From assembly GCA_030688225.1 (NCBI GenBank), contig JAUYIO010000076.1:1-6293 (forward strand): 6,293 nt of DNA, written 5' to 3'. The notes beneath the pieces are model-generated. The model was not told the DNA's origin, ran no database searches, and was given only the letters and a program-made list of their open reading frames with translations. Position numbers and translations under genes: made by a program. The stretch comes from Nanobdellota archaeon (GTDB lineage Archaea > Nanobdellota > Nanobdellia > Pacearchaeales > GW2011-AR1). Within the stretch, counting starts at the first letter, position 1. Each line of letters begins with the position of its first letter. Shown here in pieces: positions 1-6,034 of this stretch.

Positions 1-853
1 TGTTGTCAAGAGAGATTTTCATTTTTTTTGTTTCAAGGTTAGGAGTAACTGATTTCATTGTTCCTTTAATCTCCATTTGATAAATTTCTCCTCCCATTTC
101 TGCAAAAGCTGTAACCAAAATATTAAGAATCTTATTTTGTATTTCAAGGTCAAATCCAGAGCATTCTATAAAAATCTCTTTTGTCTCTTCTGTTACTCTT
201 CCTGTTAAATAGGAGTTAATTATTGGAGGCATGCTTAATATTTCATTATTGGAATCTATAAAAACAGGGAATTTTGCTTTTCCTGCAAGAAGATGTGCAT
301 AATCTTTTCCTGTTGGATGATATTGGAGAATTTCCAACCCAGACATCTCTTTATTTGATTCTAGAGGTGTGAATTTTATTTTGTCTGGTTCAATTGCTTT
401 GTAAGTTATTGGGAGTTTTATTTTTTCTAAAGGATAAATTCCTATTGCAATTTTTTTCCTTCTTCTTCCTGTTGTCAAATGTAATTTTTCCTGAATTTCT
501 ATTATTTCTTTTATTTTTTCATTGTTTAGTTTTAATCCTTTTACAATTGCACAAACTGTATAGGGTCTTATGTTTTTCACAGAAGATTCTACAAAAACCT
601 TGTAATCTTTTTCTGGCTTTTTTATCTTGTAATTTTTTAACCCTGTTTTTTTCCCAAGAAATGCAAGAAAACCTCTTTTGAATCCTTGATAAGAAATTAA
701 ATCAGGGCGATTAGGAAAAACTTCAATTTGGATTTCTGAATCTGTTATTGATTCTATCGGTGTTCCAAACATTGCAATTTGATTCTGCATCTTGTCGTCA
801 AATTTCCCAATTTCTTTTTCAAATGTTTTTTTGTTTATATTTACTATTGCCAT
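1..853 (-). CDS. pheT: Phenylalanyl-tRNA synthetase beta subunit, N-terminal half (runs off left edge)
   Basis: This is the beta subunit of the alpha2-beta2 phenylalanyl-tRNA synthetase, which attaches Phe to tRNA-Phe in the cytoplasm; beta carries tRNA binding and the editing site. I translated 284 codons from the ATG at 853; the frame is open to the window edge. Residues 41-60 carry the family signature (IQIEVFPNRPDL then a G-F-x-R-G stretch). RPYTVCAIVKG (96-106), the GRRRKKIAIGIY stretch (129-140), HPTGKDYAHLL (179-189) and LSMPPIINS (206-214) are the archaeal/eukaryotic-type B3/B4 editing region. Archaeal PheT is normally about 550 residues, so roughly half is present, and the B5 and catalytic-like domains lie beyond position 1. 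It starts 2 nt after the upstream ORF. No clear Shine-Dalgarno sequence is seen, so translation probably depends on coupling to that gene. The identification is secure. Confidence 0.97.
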   Translation of the reverse strand, partial: MAIVNINKKTFEKEIGKFDDKMQNQIAMFGTPIESITDSEIQIEVFPNRPDLISYQGFKRGFLAFLGKKTGLKNYKIKKPEKDYKVFVESSVKNIRPYTVCAIVKGLKLNNEKIKEIIEIQEKLHLTTGRRRKKIAIGIYPLEKIKLPITYKAIEPDKIKFTPLESNKEMSGLEILQYHPTGKDYAHLLAGKAKFPVFIDSNNEILSMPPIINSYLTGRVTEETKEIFIECSGFDLEIQNKILNILVTAFAEMGGEIYQMEIKGTMKSVTPNLETKKMKISLDN

Positions 854-855
854 TT

Positions 856-1203
856 TTATTCTTTTCTTATTTTCACGTCTCCATCGTGAGTTATTTCAAT
901 TTTCTTTTCTGAATCTTCAAAATCATAATTGTATTTTTCAGGGAAAAATAATTCACTTAAATATTTTTTAAAAAAGTCTCTGTCCATTATAAGTGCCTCT
1001 ACTGAGTACATTAGATTGTTGTCTAAAACTAACATGGATGTTCTTTTCTTTTTTCTTAAAAAATCAAAAATCTTTTTTTCTTTATTATCATGTATCCACC
1101 AAATTCTTAATGTGAATTTCCAATCCAATAATTTGAATATTTCCTCTGCCATTTTATTTTTGTCTTTAGATATGTATGCTTCTTTTATTTTTTCTTTTGT
1201 CAT
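856..1203 (-). CDS. Unknown 115-residue protein encoded between pheS and pheT
   Basis: I do not recognise this protein. I prefer the ATG at 1203 because it overlaps the pheS TGA stop as ATGA and has a GGTG stretch 6 nt upstream, the arrangement expected for translational coupling; an in-frame ATG at 1215 would add four residues. The product is lysine- and glutamate-rich. It has a central aromatic/hydrophobic core (DWKFTLRIWWIHD, then MLVLDNNLMYSVEALIMD) and ends in a short charged strand-like segment (KIEITHDGDVKI). There is no signal peptide, membrane helix or metal-binding motif, so it is probably a small cytosolic alpha/beta protein. Its place in the synthetase operon suggests a link to phenylalanyl-tRNA synthetase or co-regulation with it, but that is inferred from position only. 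The opposite-strand ORF over the same bases looks like a shadow, because this one fits the operon spacing exactly. Confidence 0.8.
   Translation of the reverse strand: MTKEKIKEAYISKDKNKMAEEIFKLLDWKFTLRIWWIHDNKEKKIFDFLRKKKRTSMLVLDNNLMYSVEALIMDRDFFKKYLSELFFPEKYNYDFEDSEKKIEITHDGDVKIRKE
1200..1203 (-). other. ATGA start/stop overlap, pheS to the 115-residue ORF
   Basis: On the minus strand the bases ATGA contain both the start codon of the downstream ORF (1203-1201) and the TGA stop of pheS (1202-1200). A GGTGG stretch at 1213-1209 lies just upstream and can pair partly with the 3' end of 16S rRNA. This is the usual layout for termination-reinitiation coupling and is the reason for choosing the shorter start of the downstream gene. 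Confidence 0.75.
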
Positions 1204-2711
1204 TTCATCCACCATTTCATTTTTCTTAATTGTGAAATATTATTTTTGTAAAGTTCTCTTAAATCTTTGATTTCATAATAATCCATTAAAATCCTGTCAA
1301 ATCCAGGACCCCATGCAAGAACAGGGATGTTTTCTCCCAATAGAGGAATTGTGACTTCAGGACGGAAAATTCCTGCTCCTCCCAATTCAAGCCAAACTTT
1401 TTTTTCAGGGTGGAAAACGTCTATTTCAACAGAAGGTTCTGTATATGGGAAGTATGCAGGACGGAATCTGATTTCTTCAAATCCCATTTTCTTGAAAAAT
1501 TCTTTTAAGTATCCAAGGAGATTTCTGAAATTTGCATTTTTATCAATAACAATCCCTTCTGTTTGGTTGAATTCAAAACCATGACTCCAATCAACTGTTT
1601 CATTTCTCAAGCATTTTCCTATTGCGAAGAATTTTTTTCCTTTTATCAAATCCTCTTTTTTTAAATTTGCAAGTGTGTGTGCTGATAAGCAAGTTGTGTG
1701 TGTTCTTAAGACTGCTTTTTTTGCTTCTTCTTCATTCCATGTGTATTTCCAACCAATGCTCCCTCCAATTCCTTTTTCATGAGCATCCCTGACGGCTTTT
1801 ACTAATTTTTTATCTGGAAGTTCTATTTTCTTTTCTATGAAAAATGTATCTTGCATTTCTCTTACAGGATGATCTTGCGCTGTGAAAAGAGCATCAAAAT
1901 TCCAGAAACTACTTTGAATCATGTTTCCTGTCATTTCTTCAAATCCCATTTCTACCCAGATGTTTCTTGCATAATCTATGGCTTGATTTACAAAATGCCT
2001 TTTTCCACCATAAACTTCGGGGACAGGAGAGAGAACATCATATCTTCTGAATTTTTTTCCTTTCCAGAGTTTTTCTTTTTCAAGAATTTCAGGGGTTATT
2101 TGCTCTATAAAATCAGAACTTTTTATATTTGAATTTTTTATTTTTTCTCCGAGCTCTGTTATTTCTACAGCTATATTTTTTTCTTCCTTTACTTCTATAA
2201 TGTCTTTTCTGTTTTGGAGAGATTTTAATGTTTGAAATTGTTCTTGACTTAGGGCTTCAAACTCAATAGGCAACGATTCAATTAAAGATTCTTCAGGACT
2301 TTTTTTACTTATTTCTTCTTTGTTTGCATTGAAAATTATCTTCCCATTCTTCAATTCAATCAATGCTTTTTTCTTTAATGCTCCTATTGAAGCTTTGAAT
2401 TCTTCATCTGAAAGAGAACTTTGTTTTTTTGCTTCATTTAAAGCAAGGATTCTTTTCTGACTCAAAATATTTAACAGTCTTCTTTCTGGAAGGCCTTTTT
2501 TATTATATAACGCCCCATTTACTCCTAATTCAACAATTTTCTTTTTATCATAAGATATTTTTACTATTTTTTTGTTTTGAAGATATTCCAATGCTCTTAA
2601 TACTGATACTTTATCAAGATTTGATTTTTTGCAAATCTCATTTATGTCTTCTTTTAAATAAGGAAGAATTTTTCGTTCATTTGGGCTTAATGATTCTATT
2701 AGTTTTTTCAT
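1200..2711 (-). CDS. pheS: Phenylalanyl-tRNA synthetase alpha subunit
   Basis: This is the catalytic subunit of phenylalanyl-tRNA synthetase: ATP-dependent activation of Phe and transfer to tRNA-Phe. Its 503 residues match the usual archaeal/eukaryotic length. Residues 1 to about 190 form the lysine-rich N-terminal winged-helix region (start MKKLIESLSPNERKILPYL) typical of archaeal and eukaryotic alpha subunits. The class II catalytic core begins near 235. It includes GFEEMTG (256-262), SFWNFDALF (268-276), HPVREMQDTFF (281-291), RTHTT (336-340), motif 2 with LRNE and HGFEFNQTEG (368-386), the Phe-pocket segment FRPAYFPYTEPSVE (416-429), and motif 3 with GGAGIFRPEV and GPGFDRIL (444-475). One oddity is His345 where I expected a conserved Arg after RTHTT. 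It starts 25 nt after the rnp3 stop with no ribosome binding site but with a TATA-like box ahead. It heads a tight cluster with the 115-residue ORF and pheT. Confidence 0.98.
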   Translation of the reverse strand: MKKLIESLSPNERKILPYLKEDINEICKKSNLDKVSVLRALEYLQNKKIVKISYDKKKIVELGVNGALYNKKGLPERRLLNILSQKRILALNEAKKQSSLSDEEFKASIGALKKKALIELKNGKIIFNANKEEISKKSPEESLIESLPIEFEALSQEQFQTLKSLQNRKDIIEVKEEKNIAVEITELGEKIKNSNIKSSDFIEQITPEILEKEKLWKGKKFRRYDVLSPVPEVYGGKRHFVNQAIDYARNIWVEMGFEEMTGNMIQSSFWNFDALFTAQDHPVREMQDTFFIEKKIELPDKKLVKAVRDAHEKGIGGSIGWKYTWNEEEAKKAVLRTHTTCLSAHTLANLKKEDLIKGKKFFAIGKCLRNETVDWSHGFEFNQTEGIVIDKNANFRNLLGYLKEFFKKMGFEEIRFRPAYFPYTEPSVEIDVFHPEKKVWLELGGAGIFRPEVTIPLLGENIPVLAWGPGFDRILMDYYEIKDLRELYKNNISQLRKMKWWMK

Positions 2712-2736
2712 GTTGTTGAATAAAGTCTTGTTTTTG

Positions 2737-2743
2737 TTATAAA
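2737..2743 (-). promoter_or_regulatory. Candidate TATA box for pheS, overlapping the end of rnp3
   Basis: The minus strand reads TTTATAA here, covering the rnp3 stop codon. Its centre is 29 nt upstream of the pheS ATG at 2711. An archaeal TATA box is usually centred about 26-27 nt before the transcription start, so a transcript from here would start at or within a few bases of the pheS ATG. The 25-nt gap (2712-2736) has no Shine-Dalgarno motif, which fits a leaderless mRNA. In such AT-rich DNA a 7-bp match can arise by chance. Confidence 0.45.
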
Positions 2744-3192
2744 CTTTTGGTCATCCAAGTTGGCATGCCTAAAACAAGGCCAAGAGCTTTTAAATCATAA
2801 ATATTTCTCTTGTTTTTTCCAGAAAGAGATATAAACTTCATTTTTAATTTATTTTTGTTGCACAATCTTATGTTTTGTTTTATTCTTGCTAAAATTCTTG
2901 ATTTTTCTTTTTCATCTGATTCTATTATTTCATCTAAATCTATCCCTATACCAACATTTTTTTTCTTTGCTATTTTTGCAAGAACTTGATTAAAACCAGA
3001 GTTTCTTTGTTTTTGTTTGTCCTTTCTTTTTTTTTGTGAAATTAATAATATATCTATCTTTTCTTTTTCCAATATTTTTCTTGAAAGTTCGTCATCATTG
3101 CTGAAAAAAATTACTTTTCTGTCTTTGTTTCTTCTAATTTTTTCTCTGATTTTCATAAAATCGTTTTCTTGTATTATGAGAGAATCTTCCAT
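2737..3192 (-). CDS. rnp3: RNase P protein component 3 (Rpp30 family), short form
   Basis: This is a likely protein subunit of archaeal RNase P, which matures tRNA 5' ends; Rpp30 is a TIM-barrel-like protein that partners Pop5 (Rnp2) and supports the catalytic RNA. The most telling part is residues 58-115: KDKQKQRNSGFNQVLAKIA matches the family pattern R-x-S-G-hydrophobic-x-x-V-hydrophobic-A-x-hydrophobic-A, followed by GIGIDLDEII (81-90) and RILARIKQNIRLC (99-111). FISLSGK (120-126) and YDLKALGLVLGMP (132-144) match the usual C-terminal end with its L-G-M. At 151 residues it is shorter than the roughly 210-230 of well-studied archaeal members, so the N-terminal part of the barrel is reduced. 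The ATG at 3192 lies 25 nt from the centre of a palindromic TATA box and no ribosome binding site is visible, so the message is probably leaderless. pheS follows after 25 nt on the same strand. Confidence 0.85.
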   Translation of the reverse strand: MEDSLIIQENDFMKIREKIRRNKDRKVIFFSNDDELSRKILEKEKIDILLISQKKRKDKQKQRNSGFNQVLAKIAKKKNVGIGIDLDEIIESDEKEKSRILARIKQNIRLCNKNKLKMKFISLSGKNKRNIYDLKALGLVLGMPTWMTKSL

Positions 3193-3212
3193 ATTTTTAA
3201 AAAGAAACTAAT

Positions 3213-3222
3213 ATTTATAAAT
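3213..3222. promoter_or_regulatory. Shared palindromic TATA box, divergent promoter
   Basis: ATTTATAAAT is a perfect 10-bp palindrome at the midpoint of the 50-bp region between the divergent start codons at 3192 (rnp3, minus) and 3243 (exported protein, plus). Its centre, 3217.5, is 25.5 nt from the first base of both ATGs. That is the archaeal TATA-to-start spacing in both directions, so one TBP site could serve two leaderless transcripts. No other convincing promoter element is visible in 3193-3242. Confidence 0.7.
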
Positions 3223-3242
3223 CTTAAAACTTTTCTTATGTT

Positions 3243-4844
3243 ATGGGGAGAAGAGAGGTGAATGAGCGTGGTTTATCAACTGTTGCGAGTGCGATAATTA
3301 TAATGGCGATGACTATTGCTATTGGTGTTGTTGTCATAGTTATTTACAATATTGTTAGTTCTGAATTGGAATATTCTACCCAATCAAATATCAGCCTTGA
3401 AATTCAAAAAGATTCTGTCCTGATTAATGAAAAAAATTTGGTTTCTTTAAATGTTTCAAGAGGGGAAGGAAATTCTGAACTGGAAAAAATAAGATTTGTT
3501 TTATCTGATGGAGAAAATGTTGAAGAGATAGAGAGAAGTGCTGTGGGTTTAAATGAAAATGGAGAAGCTGTTTTTACATTTACTCCTAAACTTGTTAATA
3601 ATGTTAAAACTATTCGTATTGTTCCTATAATAAAAGTTGATGGGAAAAGAAAATATTTGTCTGTTCAAGATAGTGTTCAGATTAGTCAGGAAGGAGGGAA
3701 AACAACTGCTGAAAAAGTTACATCTATTTGTGGAAATGCGCAAATTGAATCAGGAGAGGAATGTGATGATGGGAATGCTGTTTCTGGAGATGGATGTTCT
3801 ATGGATTGCAAAGTAGAAACAACTACGACGACAGATACTTCTGCAGTTTGTGGTGATGGAGCATGTGATTCTTCTGAAAGTTGTTCAAGTTGTTCTGTTG
3901 ATTGTGGAGTTTGCCCTGCAGGGACCCAGTGTGGAAACGGAATTAAAGAGGCAGGAGAACAATGTGATTTGGGAAGTGCGAATACAAATACTGCATGTAC
4001 AGCTTCTTATGGGTTGAATTGTACTTATTGTACAACTGGCTGTGTTAATACTACTATATGGCCTTTAGGATATTGTGGGGACGGAACTTGTCAATCTGCG
4101 AATGAAAATTCTGATATTTGTTCTACTGATTGTCCTACTTGTAGCTCTGGAGATACTCAATCCTGTGGAAGCTCGGGAGCATATGGAACTCAGACTTGCG
4201 ATTCTGGAGGAAATTGGGGAACTTGTGTTTATTCGCTATATACTTTAACAACATCAAAATCTGGTTCAGGAACAATTACAAGTTCTCCTTCTGGAATAAA
4301 TTGTGGTTCAACATGTGTTAAAAATTTCAGTTCAGGAGATTCTGTAACTTTGACTGCAACGCCTGATTCTGGATATACTCTTTCATCATGGGGAGGAGCT
4401 TGTTCTGGAAGTTCTTCAACATGTGTTGTTACAATGTCTTCTGCAAAATCTGTAAGCGCAACTTTTGCTGTTTCTTGTACTCCTACAACTTGTTCTGCTT
4501 TGGGAAAAACTTGTGGAGGTTGGGATGATGGATGTGGTGGGACATTGAATTGTGGAACTTGTTCTGCAGACAAGATATGTTCTTCAGGAACTTGTGTTCC
4601 AAGACCTTCAACTACCTGTGGAGCTTTCCAGTTGGATTATCAGTGTTTTAGTACTTATATTGGACAAGCAGGTTGTGGGGCTAGCTGTGATGAATCACAA
4701 TGTAGAAGTTATTGTCAATCTGTGGGGGCAACTTGTTGTTATTGGCATCAAGATGTTACTAATCAATATTGTAATGCGTTTCTTGGTTCTCCAGAACCTC
4801 AGTATATTGGAGAATATAATCATGCTGCAGCAACTTGCAGTTAA
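3243..4844 (+). CDS. Exported pilin-leader protein with cysteine-rich and InlB-like modules
   Basis: This looks like a membrane-anchored surface or secreted protein of 533 residues. Residues 1-10 form a charged leader ending in ERG, followed by LSTVASAIIIMAMTIAIGVV and a hydrophobic helix to about 38; this is an archaeal class III signal, expected to be cut by the prepilin peptidase after Gly10. Residues 39-157 are a Cys-free, beta-rich stalk. About 46 cysteines then fill 163-533. Residues 163-189 (CGNAQIESGEECDDGN, then GDGC) are a myxobacterial-type disulfide repeat, with a threonine linker at 192-199. CGDGxC-type modules lie at 203-224 and 278-300, with a third related module at 230-267. 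Residues 332-409 resemble a divergent InlB B-repeat (LTATPDSGYTLSSWGG), and 411-451 are another Cys-rich module (GGWDDGCGGTLNCGTC). Residues 453-533 are unrecognised. Adhesion or binding is likely but unproven. The ATG at 3243 fits leaderless initiation; GTG 3258 with GGGGAG upstream is an alternative. Confidence 0.85.
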   Translation: MGRREVNERGLSTVASAIIIMAMTIAIGVVVIVIYNIVSSELEYSTQSNISLEIQKDSVLINEKNLVSLNVSRGEGNSELEKIRFVLSDGENVEEIERSAVGLNENGEAVFTFTPKLVNNVKTIRIVPIIKVDGKRKYLSVQDSVQISQEGGKTTAEKVTSICGNAQIESGEECDDGNAVSGDGCSMDCKVETTTTTDTSAVCGDGACDSSESCSSCSVDCGVCPAGTQCGNGIKEAGEQCDLGSANTNTACTASYGLNCTYCTTGCVNTTIWPLGYCGDGTCQSANENSDICSTDCPTCSSGDTQSCGSSGAYGTQTCDSGGNWGTCVYSLYTLTTSKSGSGTITSSPSGINCGSTCVKNFSSGDSVTLTATPDSGYTLSSWGGACSGSSSTCVVTMSSAKSVSATFAVSCTPTTCSALGKTCGGWDDGCGGTLNCGTCSADKICSSGTCVPRPSTTCGAFQLDYQCFSTYIGQAGCGASCDESQCRSYCQSVGATCCYWHQDVTNQYCNAFLGSPEPQYIGEYNHAAATCS

Positions 4845-4857
4845 TTATTAAAGAAAA

Positions 4858-5556
4858 TTATCTGTGATTCCAATTAAAATTTCTTCTTGGAATTATGTTC
4901 TGCTCGTGGATTATCTTTGTTATTGTGAAATTCAAACAATCATTTTTAGAAATTGTTGCAGAGAATATTAATTTCCCGAATGCAACTCTGAAAATCCCGT
5001 CGTCAATAGGTATTTTTGTCGCTTCTGAAAATTTTTTTGTTATTTGATTCATTTCTTCTTTGTTAAGAATTATGCTTGTTTTTTTTAGTTCTGGAATTTT
5101 TACCATTATTGGTTTGTCTGCTCCAGTGCATTCTATGGCTGCTACTTTTGGATCCATAACAAGAGGATTTATTTTTCCCAATTCTATCTCTTTGTTTATT
5201 GGAGTTGGTTTCAGGTATTGAAATTGCTCTGGAAGTTTTGATTCAGGAATGATTATTCTTTTTGGAGGAATAATTCTCCTTAATCTTGGCGTTGGAAGAT
5301 TTAAAGAATTTTTTGTGATAATGTTTTCTGCAGGGATTTCAAAAGGAGTTTTTTTCATTATGGATTCTTCAAATCCAGAAACTGTTTCTTTTTTTCTTTT
5401 AATAACTTCACTTACTTTTTGTTTTATTTCTTCATTTCTTTCTTTCAGAATATTTTTTAATCCAAAGATTGCTCCTTGCTTTGAATTTCTTATTAATTCT
5501 CTTGTAAATTTCAAGAGAAAAAGTGCTTTTATCTCTGAAGAAGTTTTGTTAAGCAT
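4858..5556 (-). CDS. Conserved-looking protein with secretion-ATPase N-terminal-like domain, no ATPase
   Basis: The function is unknown. This 232-residue protein has three parts. Residues 1-66 are lysine- and glutamate-rich and predicted helical. Residues 85-122 are a proline- and basic-rich linker (TPRLRRIIPPKRIIIPESK). Residues 125-215 form a compact alpha/beta domain (GKINPLVMDPKVAAIECTG, then PIMVKI, then a helix after NKEEMNQI). The pattern hydrophobic-N-P-L-x-x-D-P-x-V-x-x-I-x-C-x-G-x-x-x-P-I-x-V resembles the N-terminal domain that precedes the ATPase core in FlaI/TadA/VirB11-type secretion ATPases. No Walker A or B motif follows, so the protein cannot be such an ATPase itself. Its start overlaps the end of the 154-residue gene by 8 nt, implying joint translation. 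There is no signal peptide. It ends 13 nt from the convergent exported-protein gene. The similarity to DPANN hypothetical proteins is from memory. Confidence 0.8.
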   Translation of the reverse strand: MLNKTSSEIKALFLLKFTRELIRNSKQGAIFGLKNILKERNEEIKQKVSEVIKRKKETVSGFEESIMKKTPFEIPAENIITKNSLNLPTPRLRRIIPPKRIIIPESKLPEQFQYLKPTPINKEIELGKINPLVMDPKVAAIECTGADKPIMVKIPELKKTSIILNKEEMNQITKKFSEATKIPIDDGIFRVAFGKLIFSATISKNDCLNFTITKIIHEQNIIPRRNFNWNHR

Positions 5557-6013
5557 GATTATCTTTCTCAGAAGAGATTGATTTTTGATAATCCCTCATG
5601 TCATTTTTAGGATTAATCATTTTTCTTGGAGGTTGAAATTGGTGACTTTGCTCTTGTGGAGGAAATCTTTGAGAAGGATATTGAGGAATTTCATTTTCTC
5701 TTTCATGCATCAGGGCAACTCCTCTTGCTATTATTTTGTTTTGTTCAAGAAGGTTGTCTATTTTTTCAACCATTTTTTTTGTATTTTTGTCTCCTTTGTC
5801 AAGCTGGAATTCTTTTTCAGCGAGGGCTTTTGCAGATATTTCAAATAATTCAAGTAATTTTGAAATTTGGTTTGCAAGATTATCAAATTTTATGGAAAGA
5901 TTTGTCATAACTTTTTGGAGAGAAACAAAATTTTCTACAAGAACTTTGTTAGGATTCATTGGTTTTTCCTGTTTTTTTGGCACAGCAGTTTTTTTCATCT
6001 CTTTTTTAGGCAT
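5549..6013 (-). CDS. Uncharacterised coiled-coil protein (154 residues)
   Basis: This resembles a hypothetical protein family I associate with DPANN archaea; no function is known to me. Residues 1-22 are a lysine- and proline-rich basic tail. Residues 23-102 are a long helical region with heptad-like hydrophobic spacing (VLVENFVSLQKVMTNLSIKF, then LANQISKLLELFEISAKALA), probably a coiled coil and therefore an oligomer or scaffold. Residues 108-131 are rich in Gln and Pro (QYPSQRFPPQEQ) and look disordered, and the end is charged. It has no cysteines, signal peptide or membrane segment. The ATG at 6013 lies about 25 nt after a TATA-like TTTTTAAA with no Shine-Dalgarno sequence, so it probably begins a leaderless message. 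The stop lies inside the start of the 232-residue gene (8-nt overlap), so the two are very likely one transcript and may form a complex. Confidence 0.82.
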   Translation of the reverse strand: MPKKEMKKTAVPKKQEKPMNPNKVLVENFVSLQKVMTNLSIKFDNLANQISKLLELFEISAKALAEKEFQLDKGDKNTKKMVEKIDNLLEQNKIIARGVALMHERENEIPQYPSQRFPPQEQSHQFQPPRKMINPKNDMRDYQKSISSEKDNHA

Positions 6014-6034
6014 ATTAAGGTTAGGTGAAAGATG

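Noticed and set aside
394..681. Plus-strand open frame of 95 codons rich in Phe and Leu
   Set aside because: It lies antisense within pheT, whose identity is clear, and its composition is what lysine- and glutamate-rich minus-strand codons give when read backwards.
929..1270. Plus-strand open frame over the 115-residue ORF
   Set aside because: It is antisense, Phe/Ser/Leu-rich, and runs into pheS. The minus-strand ORF fits the operon spacing on both sides.
3238..3261. Tiny ORF (ATG at 3238, seven codons) followed by a GAGGTGA motif and ATG at 3262
   Set aside because: The GAGGTGA motif looks like a strong ribosome binding site, but the ATG after it opens a frame of only 11 codons. It is more simply coding sequence of the exported-protein leader, though a GTG start at 3258 remains possible for that gene.
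4229..4573. Minus-strand open frame of 114 codons inside the exported-protein gene
   Set aside because: It mirrors the Cys/Ser/Gly-rich coding strand and gives a Pro/Val/Glu-rich product with no recognisable features. The plus-strand domains are convincing.
4552..4851. Plus-strand open frame of 99 codons overlapping the end of the exported protein
   Set aside because: A frame-shifted shadow of the cysteine-rich region; its Val/Leu-rich product comes from TGT/TTG shifts, and the main frame is intact with regular cysteine modules.
5249..5581. Plus-strand open frame opposite the 232-residue gene
   Set aside because: Phe/Ser/Ile-rich antisense shadow; the minus-strand gene overlaps its upstream neighbour in a typical operon manner.
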